From the NCBI GenBank assembly GCA_013698435.1, contig JACCVA010000444.1:1-6808 (forward strand): a DNA stretch of 6,808 bases. Direction: 5' to 3'. Positions 1 to 4,989 of the stretch are shown here, one piece after another. How positions within the stretch are numbered: position 1 is the stretch's first letter; each line of letters opens with the position of its first letter. The position numbers and the translations under genes are program-made. This DNA comes from Nocardioidaceae bacterium. GTDB taxonomy: Bacteria > Actinomycetota > Actinomycetes > Propionibacteriales > Nocardioidaceae. The notes under the pieces are model-generated. The model was not told the DNA's origin. It saw nothing but the letters and a program-made list of their open reading frames with translations, and made no database searches.

Positions 1-190
1 CGACGAGCGCGAACAACGTGTCGTCACCGCCGCGACCGACGCCTGTGCCCGGGTGGAAGTGCGTGCCGCGTTGGCGGATGATGATCTCGCCGGCATTGAC
101 CAGCTGACCGCCGAACCGCTTGACGCCGAGGCGCTGGGCGTTGCTGTCACGGCCGTTCCTGGTGGAGGCCGCACCCTTCTTGTGTGCCAT
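1..190 (-). CDS. rpmA: 50S ribosomal protein L27 (N-terminal 63 residues; 3' end beyond window)
   Basis: L27 is a large-subunit ribosomal protein whose N-terminal tail reaches towards the peptidyl transferase centre. The 63 visible residues begin MAHKKGAASTRNGRDSNAQR and end within GRGGDDTLFALV, both highly characteristic of L27. The family is usually about 85 residues long, so roughly a quarter is missing at the left edge. The ATG (188-190) has a good Shine-Dalgarno GAGG (complement of 198-201) seven bases upstream. The protein starts directly at MAHKKG, so there is no N-terminal extension of the kind that the protease Prp removes in Firmicutes. Consistent with this, no prp/ysxB gene lies in the 14-base gap after rplU. 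It is very probably co-transcribed with rplU. Confidence 0.97.
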   Translation of the reverse strand, partial: MAHKKGAASTRNGRDSNAQRLGVKRFGGQLVNAGEIIIRQRGTHFHPGTGVGRGGDDTLFALV

Positions 191-204
191 GTCTGGTCCT
201 CAGA

Positions 205-516
205 TCACTTCGTGTTGATCGCGGTCACTTTGACCTGCGTGTAGTGCTGACGGTGACCCTGACGCTTGCGGTAGCCCGTCTTGTTCTTGTACTTGAGGAT
301 GTGGATCTTGGGTCCCTTGGTCGCGCCGACGACCTCGGCCTGGACGTCGACCTTCGACAACGCCTTGGCGTCGGAGGTCACAGTGTCGCCGTCGACGACC
401 AGCACAGCCGGCAGGGACAGGCTGTCGCCCGGCGCCGTTGCCACCTTGTCGATCTCGATGACGTCGCCGACCGCGACCTTCTTCTGCTGGCCGCCACTGC
501 GCACGATCGCGTACAC
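205..516 (-). CDS. rplU: 50S ribosomal protein L21
   Basis: L21 binds 23S rRNA in the large subunit. The 103-residue product starts (V/M)YAIVRSGGQQKKVAVGDVIE and has the family's C-terminal basic signature around residues 75-95 (KYKNKTGYRKRQGHRQHYTQ). That length equals the usual size of L21. The open frame continues upstream to an ATG at 642, but the extra 42 residues look non-coding and do not belong to the family. The GTG at 514-516 aligns with the normal MYA start and has a purine-rich GAAGAGA about nine bases upstream. A second in-frame GTG at 523-525 would add three residues but leaves no room for that ribosome-binding site. rpmA follows after 14 bases, as in most bacteria. Confidence 0.96.
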   Translation of the reverse strand: MYAIVRSGGQQKKVAVGDVIEIDKVATAPGDSLSLPAVLVVDGDTVTSDAKALSKVDVQAEVVGATKGPKIHILKYKNKTGYRKRQGHRQHYTQVKVTAINTK

Positions 517-645
517 GCGACTCACTCTCTTCGTAGGAACGAACTCTGTCGTGAGCGGGACCAACACCATTGGGGCAGGTGTCCAGCGCTCACCACGCAC
601 ACCCCGAGGGGCCGCGTCGTCACGCCGGTGCAGCACGCACACCGA
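517..645 (-). promoter_or_regulatory. rplU-rpmA 5' leader (inferred, about 129 nt)
   Basis: If transcription starts about seven bases after the TAGACT -10 box, the rplU mRNA has a leader of about 129 nt, which is long for a ribosomal protein operon. It is GC-rich and contains short inverted repeats. CGGTG/CACCG (complement of 626-630 and 640-644) lies at the very 5' end. GGTGT/ACACC (complement of 578-582 and 599-603) encloses 16 nt. Neither hairpin is strong alone, and no known riboswitch or T-box is recognisable. Leader-mediated control is known for several ribosomal protein operons, but this one has no direct support beyond its length and repeats. Confidence 0.35.
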
Positions 646-651
646 GGAACA

Positions 652-681
652 AGTCTACGGAACGCGGTGCGCCGTGGTCAA
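652..681 (-). promoter_or_regulatory. SigA-type promoter for rplU-rpmA
   Basis: On the minus strand a -35 element TTGACC (complement of 676-681) is followed by 18 bases and a -10 element TAGACT (complement of 652-657). The -35 matches the consensus at five of six positions. The -10 fits the TANNNT pattern common in Actinobacteria. The elements begin only about ten bases after the rne stop codon, so the ribosomal genes can be transcribed independently of rne. The expected start is near 645. Part of the element falls within a weak five-base-pair inverted repeat (670-688), which is not a convincing rne terminator. Confidence 0.65.
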
Positions 682-691
682 AACGGCGTCA

Positions 692-3280
692 TCACGAGGC
701 GGTGACCGGCTCCACGCCGACGGTCTCGGGCGCTGACGGGGCATTGCCGTCTGCGTCGCCGTCGGACGAGCCACCGCTCTCGCGTTTGGCGTCGGGCGTG
801 GAAGCCGAGTCCTTTCCGGTGTCGTTGCCGTTGTCGTTGCCGTCAAGGCCGCCGCCTGACTTGCGCCCACCCCGTCGTTGACCGGTTCGCTTGGAGCCGC
901 CACCTGACTCGGACTTCCCACCCCCGCGGCCATGGTCGGACTGGTGGGGCTCGACAGGCTCGGTGTGGACCACGACGCCGCGGCCCTGGCAGTGCTCGCA
1001 CGTCTCACCGAACGCCTCGAGCAACCCTGTGCTGATCCGCTTGCGTGTCATCTGCACCAGGCCGAGTGAGGTGACCTCGGCCACCTGGTGCCGGGTGCGG
1101 TCTCGGCCGAGGCACTCGACCAGTCGGCGCACAACGAGGTCGCGGTTGTCCTCGAGCACCATGTCGATGAAGTCGATCACGATGATGCCGCCGATGTCGC
1201 GGAGCCGCAGTTGACGCACGACCTCCTCGGCAGCCTCCAGGTTGTTCTTGGTGACGGTCTCCTCGAGGTTGCCGCCCGAACCGGTGAACTTGCCGGTGTT
1301 GACGTCGACGACGGTCATCGCCTCGGTGCGGTCGATGACGAGCGAGCCCCCGGACGGCAGCCATACCTTGCGCTCCATCGCTTTGGCGATCTGCTCGTCG
1401 ATGCGGAAGTCGTCGAAGATGTCGCCGCTGCCGTCGTACCTCTCGAGCCGGTCGGCGAGGTCGGGAGCGACATGCTGCACGTAGCCGTCGACCATGTCCC
1501 AGGCGTCGTCGCCGTGAATGACCAGCTTGGAGAAGTCCTCTGTGAACAAGTCCCGGACGACGCGCAGGGTCGTGTCGGGCTCGGCGTACAGCAGCTGCGG
1601 CGCCTGCCCCTTCTTCGACTTCTTCTCGATGTCCTCCCAGCGTGCCGTGAGCCGCGAGACGTCGCGCGTCAGCTCCTCCTCGCTGGCTCCCTCGGCCGCG
1701 GTCCGGATGATGACCCCAGCGTCGGTGGGAAGGATGTCCTTGAGCACAGTCTTCAGGCGGTTGCGCTCCGTGTCAGGCAGCTTGCGGCTGATGCCGTTGG
1801 TGCCACCGGCCGGCACGAAGACGAGGTAGCGGCCGGGCAGGCTGATCTGGCTGGTGAGGCGGGCACCCTTGTGGCCGATCGGGTCCTTGCTGACCTGCAC
1901 GAGCACGGCCTGGCCCGGTTTGAGCGCGTTCTCGATCCGGCGGGGCTGTTTGACGTCGTCGCGCAGGTCCCAGTTGACCTCACCGGCGTACAGCACGGCG
2001 TTGCGTCCTTTGCCGATGTCGATGAAGGCCGCCTCCATGCTGGGCAGCACGTTCTGGACCCGACCGACGTAAACGTTGCCCATGATCGAGCTCTGAGACT
2101 CGCGCGCCACATAGTGCTCGACCAAGATGTTGTCCTCGAGCACGGCAATCTGCGTCATCTCGCCGCGTTGACGGATCGCCATCACACGCTCGACCGACTC
2201 CCTCCGAGCCAGGAACTCTGACTCGCTCAGGATCGGCGGTCGGCGGCGACCGGCCTCACGGCCCTCGCGGCGACGCTGCTTCTTGGCCTCGATCCGGGTC
2301 GAGCCCTCGACGCTCGTGACGGTGTCCTTCTTGGCGCGCGGCTGGCGTGCGCGGGGGGCGGGCTCAGTCGACTCGCCGCTGGTGTCGCTGCCGTCCTCGC
2401 TGCCGCGGCGACGCCGACGCCGACGGCGGGAGGAGCCCGCGTCGCCATCTCGGTCGTCGTCAGCACCAGCTGACTGCTGGTTGCCGGTGCCTTCGCGCGG
2501 CTCGGTGCCGTCACCCGGCTGGTCTGACGATTTCGGCGTCTCCGTGCTGTCGTCACCGGACGACTTGCGCCGGTTGCGGCCACCGCGCGAGCGCCGCCGC
2601 CGAGTCCCCGCCCCGGATTCGTCGTCGCCGTCGGGCGAGGCGTCGCGTGACTCACTGTCAGCAGCGGAGCCGACGCCGGGCTCCTGCTCGACGGCTGCCG
2701 GTCCCGCCGCACGAGAGGCCCGCTTGCGCGGCGTCGCCTTCGCCGGGTCCGGCGGCTGGAAGAGCACGGTGGGGAGGGCGGTGGTGGCCGTCTCCGGCGC
2801 CCGCCCGGGGGTGTCGTCGTCGGAGCGGCTGACGCGATCACCCTGCGGCGACTGGACGTCGGGAGTGAGGTTGCCCGCCACCTCCGGGAACCCGTCGGTT
2901 GTGCCGGAGGGGCTGGGTGCGGCCTTCTTGCTGCTCCGCCGTCGGGCCGGCTTCACCTCGGCGTCCGGCCCTACCGTTGGGGAGTCGATCGCGCTGCCGG
3001 CGGCGAGGCCGGCATCCGACCCGGGTTCGGCCGCCTTCTTGCTCGGCCGCTTGCGCGCCGCCTTCTTGGCCGGCTTCTCATCAGTGCTCGTGACACCGTC
3101 GCCGGCGGATTCCGGGGCGGCGATCGAGCCGGCGGACGGACCAGCCGCCTCGGCGGCGGCAGGAGGACCCGCGGGCCGGCTGGCGGCCCGACGCCGGGTC
3201 CGCGGCGCTGCGGGTGCCGCAGCGGTCGGAGGGGTTGTTCCAGGGGTGACGGTGGACATTGCGTCGTCGTCGAGCATCAT
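692..3280 (-). CDS. rne: Ribonuclease E/G family endoribonuclease
   Basis: RNase E/G cuts single-stranded AU-rich RNA and functions in mRNA decay and rRNA/tRNA maturation. Numbering is from the first ATG (3278-3280); the adjacent ATG (3275-3277) lies six rather than three bases from the GAGGAG Shine-Dalgarno and may be the true start. Residues 1-350 are a low-complexity arm rich in Ala, Pro, Ser, Asp and Arg, with basic repeats and eight consecutive arginines at 285-292. The core runs from about 355 to 770. It has an S1-type domain (GNVYVGRVQNVLPSMEAAFI at 401-420), the DNase I-like catalytic region with VVDVN (D659, N661) and VIDFID (D703, D706), which match the Mg-binding residues of E. coli RNase E (D303, D346), and a Zn-link CEHC (C761, C764). 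Residues 775-862 are a Gly/Ser/Asp-rich tail. The total of 862 residues, with the core in the middle, is typical of actinobacterial RNase E. The Zn-link and catalytic residues are intact, so it should be active. Confidence 0.96.
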   Translation of the reverse strand: MMLDDDAMSTVTPGTTPPTAAAPAAPRTRRRAASRPAGPPAAAEAAGPSAGSIAAPESAGDGVTSTDEKPAKKAARKRPSKKAAEPGSDAGLAAGSAIDSPTVGPDAEVKPARRRSSKKAAPSPSGTTDGFPEVAGNLTPDVQSPQGDRVSRSDDDTPGRAPETATTALPTVLFQPPDPAKATPRKRASRAAGPAAVEQEPGVGSAADSESRDASPDGDDESGAGTRRRRSRGGRNRRKSSGDDSTETPKSSDQPGDGTEPREGTGNQQSAGADDDRDGDAGSSRRRRRRRRGSEDGSDTSGESTEPAPRARQPRAKKDTVTSVEGSTRIEAKKQRRREGREAGRRRPPILSESEFLARRESVERVMAIRQRGEMTQIAVLEDNILVEHYVARESQSSIMGNVYVGRVQNVLPSMEAAFIDIGKGRNAVLYAGEVNWDLRDDVKQPRRIENALKPGQAVLVQVSKDPIGHKGARLTSQISLPGRYLVFVPAGGTNGISRKLPDTERNRLKTVLKDILPTDAGVIIRTAAEGASEEELTRDVSRLTARWEDIEKKSKKGQAPQLLYAEPDTTLRVVRDLFTEDFSKLVIHGDDAWDMVDGYVQHVAPDLADRLERYDGSGDIFDDFRIDEQIAKAMERKVWLPSGGSLVIDRTEAMTVVDVNTGKFTGSGGNLEETVTKNNLEAAEEVVRQLRLRDIGGIIVIDFIDMVLEDNRDLVVRRLVECLGRDRTRHQVAEVTSLGLVQMTRKRISTGLLEAFGETCEHCQGRGVVVHTEPVEPHQSDHGRGGGKSESGGGSKRTGQRRGGRKSGGGLDGNDNGNDTGKDSASTPDAKRESGGSSDGDADGNAPSAPETVGVEPVTAS

Positions 3281-3294
3281 GCGCTCCTCGTATG

Positions 3295-3322
3295 CTTCCG
3301 GGCGCTAGGCGCCGCGCGGAAG
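3295..3322 (-). promoter_or_regulatory. Stem-loop immediately upstream of the rne ribosome-binding site
   Basis: Read on the minus strand, CTTCCG and CGGAAG form a perfect six-base-pair outer stem. Inside it, GGCGC and GCGCC form a second five-base-pair stem around the loop CTA, with a three-base bulge (CGC) on the 5' side. The structure ends five bases before GAGGAG (complement of 3284-3289) and 14 bases before the first rne ATG. There is no T-run afterwards, so it is unlikely to be a classic intrinsic terminator of the upstream gene. E. coli rne is autoregulated through hairpins in its 5' leader; an analogous role here is inference. Confidence 0.55.
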
Positions 3323-3388
3323 CGGGTTCGGTCGTGGCCGCCGGAGTGTTGTCCGGTTGCCACGCAAAGCTTGCGGTGATGTTGCTGC

Positions 3389-3413
3389 CGGAGTGAGTAC
3401 GCGTACGGCTCCG
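3389..3413. repeat. Nested inverted repeat between DUF2344 gene and rne
   Basis: CGGAG (3389-3393) and CTCCG (3409-3413) flank a ten-base perfect palindrome, GTACGCGTAC (3397-3406), and the two symmetries share nearly the same centre. A second inverted repeat, CCGGA-N6-TCCGG, lies at 3341-3356. The octamer CCGGAGTG occurs in both elements (3341-3348 and 3388-3395). Together with the stem-loop at 3295-3322 they occupy much of the 172-nt gap 3281-3452. I found no convincing SigA promoter for rne in this gap. The repeats could be a protein-binding site or RNA structure. Confidence 0.4.
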
Positions 3414-3452
3414 ATGGCAACGGCGGCGACGTGTGGGCGGCCGAGCGGCAGG

Positions 3453-4214
3453 TCAGCGGTCGCCAGCGGGGAGCTGGGCGTCGCGATCTGGACCGAGCGG
3501 GTCACCCACGCCTGCCGTCTCTGCATCGAGTGGCCCCTGCGCGATTCGCGTTTGCAACGGCGGAACCGGCGCTTCGAGGCCGGCTATCTCACGAAGACCG
3601 GCGAGGATGTCATCGGGTCGCACGGCGGGTGTTCCATGCCGTATGACCGCCTTCAGTATCGCACACTCCCGGCCGTCAGCCTCGCCGGCGCACGCAACGA
3701 GGCTGATCACCGCGGCCCGGCAGTCGAAGGTACGGAGCCCGTGCTTGGTCATCCGTTCGACTTCGATGGATGGTTGAGCCAGAAAGGACTGCACCGCACG
3801 CCGCGCGGCCAGCGGCTCGACGCCCGGCATTGCTATCTCCCAGCGGCTGGCCTCCAGTCGGTCGGCCAGGGACCCGGGACCGGCCACCACCACGTCGAGC
3901 ACGTCGAGGCCGGGGGGCAGTGACGCGTCGAGACGCTGCAAGATGTCGGCGGGGTCGCAGAACTCGGCGACACCGATCTCGAGGTACTCCGCCTCGGTCG
4001 CTGCCCCGGTCGGTGACGCGTTCGCGTAGGAGATGCGGGGATGCGGGTGGAAGCCCGAGGAGTACGCCATCGGGAGGCCGGCTCGGCGTACCGCCCGCTC
4101 GAACGCCCGCCCGAAGTCACGGTGGCTGGTGAACCGGAGCCGCCCGCGCTTGGCGTAGCGAATCCGCAGCTTCTGCACCGGTGGCGGCTGTTGGGGCGGT
4201 TGCTCGGGCACCAT
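3453..4214 (-). CDS. TIGR03936/DUF2344 radical SAM-linked protein
   Basis: This 253-residue protein belongs to the DUF2344 family, whose members are encoded next to, or fused to, a B12-binding radical SAM protein. Its biochemical role is unknown to me. Recognised segments are RYAKRGRLRFTSHRDF (19-34), GLPMAYSSGFHPHPRISYA (46-64) with the His/Pro-rich centre, TGAATEAEYLEIG (69-81) and the C-terminal TRIAQGPLD (222-230). The chosen ATG (4212-4214) gives MVPEQPPQQPPPVQKLRIRY, which places the conserved LRIRYAKRG near the N-terminus as in relatives. The frame is open further upstream to 4730, but that part lies antisense to another gene and is not coding. No clear Shine-Dalgarno precedes the start. 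Downstream are rne, rplU and rpmA, the usual order. The usual upstream radical SAM gene is absent: a divergent membrane protein gene is there instead. Confidence 0.9.
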   Translation of the reverse strand: MVPEQPPQQPPPVQKLRIRYAKRGRLRFTSHRDFGRAFERAVRRAGLPMAYSSGFHPHPRISYANASPTGAATEAEYLEIGVAEFCDPADILQRLDASLPPGLDVLDVVVAGPGSLADRLEASRWEIAMPGVEPLAARRAVQSFLAQPSIEVERMTKHGLRTFDCRAAVISLVACAGEADGRECAILKAVIRHGTPAVRPDDILAGLREIAGLEAPVPPLQTRIAQGPLDAETAGVGDPLGPDRDAQLPAGDR

Positions 4215-4303
4215 CCGACGATATCGGCCGCCGTTCGACAGGCCCCGCCGAAGGCAAGAACGAAGACGTGAGTGGGACATTTCCCCTACCCTGGCCACGC
4301 ACT

Positions 4304-4326
4304 GTCCGGCGCTCACCGGCCCGGAC
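4304..4326. repeat. Inverted repeat in the divergent intergenic region
   Basis: GTCCGG (4304-4309) and CCGGAC (4321-4326) form a perfect six-base inverted repeat with an 11-base spacer, ending 24 bases before the membrane protein start at 4351. The divergent gap 4215-4350 also holds an 11-base direct repeat, TCGACAGGCCC (4235-4245 and 4330-4340), and an eight-base palindrome, CGATATCG (4219-4226), just upstream of the minus-strand start. No convincing -35/-10 pair was found for either gene, although each needs a promoter in or near this gap. In DNA this rich in G and C such repeats can arise by chance. Confidence 0.3.
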
Positions 4327-4350
4327 CCGTCGACAGGCCCGGGGGCACCC

Positions 4351-4884
4351 ATGAGCAACCAGCAGCAGTACCCGCAGTTCCCAGACGACAGCGCCCGCTC
4401 CGACCGGGACGCGTATCTCGCCAGTACGCAGCAGCCACCGTCGATCAAGACCGCGGTGACGCTGATGCGCGTAGGCGCTGCGCTCAGCGTCGTCGGGATC
4501 CTCGTCGCACTCGTCACCCTCAACACGCTCAAGGACGATATCCGCCAACAGCTGCAGGACCAGGGCACCGCGTTCAGCGACTCCGACGTCGACTCGGCGT
4601 TCGGCGTCGCGGTCGCCTTCATCATCGTCGTGGGGCTCATCGGTGCGGCCCTGTGGCTCTGGATGGCGTCGGCGAACGGCAAGGGCAAGAGCTGGGCAAG
4701 GGTCGTCGCGACCGTCCTCGGCGTGATCAACGTGCTGTCGTTCCTGTACTCGGTCTCTCAGGGCACGACGCCGGCGCTCTCGCTCATCGTCGGCGCGCTC
4801 AACGTGATCGTCGGAGTGGCCGCGCTCGTGTTCTTGTACAAGTCCGACTCCAGCGCCTACTACCAGGCGAACTCGCGGCGCTGA
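4351..4884 (+). CDS. Small four-helix membrane protein of unknown function
   Basis: The 177-residue product has a short hydrophilic, Gln/Pro-rich N-terminus (1-33), then four hydrophobic segments at about 35-57, 83-105, 115-135 and 141-163. It ends with a short tail containing SSAYY. There is no signal peptide; the first helix follows about 30 polar residues, so the N-terminus is probably cytoplasmic. A polar stretch of about 25 residues (58-82: KDDIRQQLQD onwards) links helices 1 and 2. The segment NGKGKSWARVV (109-119) between helices 2 and 3 is basic and probably cytoplasmic. Similar small proteins with a QQP-rich start and a SAYY-like end are common in Actinobacteria, but no function is known to me. 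The ATG at 4351 is preceded only by a weak G-rich stretch. It is transcribed divergently from the DUF2344 gene and is followed by hairpins that probably end its transcript. Confidence 0.88.
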   Translation: MSNQQQYPQFPDDSARSDRDAYLASTQQPPSIKTAVTLMRVGAALSVVGILVALVTLNTLKDDIRQQLQDQGTAFSDSDVDSAFGVAVAFIIVVGLIGAALWLWMASANGKGKSWARVVATVLGVINVLSFLYSVSQGTTPALSLIVGALNVIVGVAALVFLYKSDSSAYYQANSRR

Positions 4885-4893
4885 CCCTGAGCC

Positions 4894-4916
4894 GTGCGGT
4901 CGCCCGACGGCCGCAC
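4894..4916 (+). terminator. GC-rich hairpin, probable terminator of the membrane protein gene
   Basis: Ten bases after the TGA stop, GTGCGGTCG (4894-4902) and CGGCCGCAC (4908-4916) form a nine-base-pair stem with one G-U pair and a five-base loop, CCCGA. No T-run follows. Actinobacterial terminators often lack the T-tract, so termination is plausible but unproven. The same symmetry would also form a hairpin on the minus strand. Confidence 0.45.
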
Positions 4917-4924
4917 CGCGACAC

Positions 4925-4945
4925 CATGAGTCATCTCACCTCATG
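4925..4945. repeat. Inverted repeat CATGAG-N9-CTCATG
   Basis: A perfect six-base inverted repeat with a nine-base spacer (TCATCTCAC) lies 45 bases upstream of the transporter start. Its 15-base centre-to-centre spacing fits a dimeric repressor site as well as a small hairpin. No regulator gene is present in the window, so the binding protein cannot be named. Confidence 0.35.
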
Positions 4946-4975
4946 ACCCTGTCGCGCCGCTCGTCGGCCAGGGTC
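4945..4975 (+). promoter_or_regulatory. Stem-loop/inverted repeat directly upstream of the transporter gene
   Basis: GACCCTG (4945-4951) and CAGGGTC (4969-4975) form a perfect seven-base-pair stem. Within it GCCG (4956-4959) and CGGC (4965-4968) form a second stem around CTCGT, leaving a four-base bulge on one side. It ends 14 bases before the GTG at 4990. Another GACCCTG copy lies at 4883-4889, overlapping the end of the preceding gene, so CAGGGTC could pair with either copy. It may be an operator, a second terminator or an attenuator-like switch; the sequence alone does not decide. Confidence 0.4.
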
Positions 4976-4989
4976 GACAATGGTCCACT

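Noticed and set aside
670..688. CGCCG-N9-CGGCG as an rne terminator
   Set aside because: Only five base pairs with a nine-base loop and no T-run, and it overlaps the better supported rplU -35 element.
1088..2221. Long plus-strand open frame (377 codons) antisense to rne
   Set aside because: It runs opposite the conserved RNase E core, its composition (Val/Asp/Leu/His-rich) is what the complement of GC-rich codons gives, and it shows no recognisable domain. It is a shadow of rne.
2405..2428. Triplet-like tandem repeat in DNA
   Set aside because: It is the run of eight arginine codons (CGC, CGT, CGG mixed) in the RNase E arm and is explained by the coding sequence, not by a separate repeat element.
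2283..3308. Plus-strand open frame of 341 codons antisense to the rne N-terminal arm
   Set aside because: The Ser/Arg/Pro/Ala-rich product mirrors the low-complexity arm on the other strand. No independent motif supports it.
3357..3923. Plus-strand open frame of 188 codons antisense to the DUF2344 gene
   Set aside because: It overlaps conserved coding sequence on the opposite strand and contains no family motif.
4215..4730. Upstream continuation of the DUF2344 frame as an N-terminal extension
   Set aside because: The added 172 residues lie antisense to the membrane protein gene and have no family similarity. The conserved domain begins right after the ATG at 4214.
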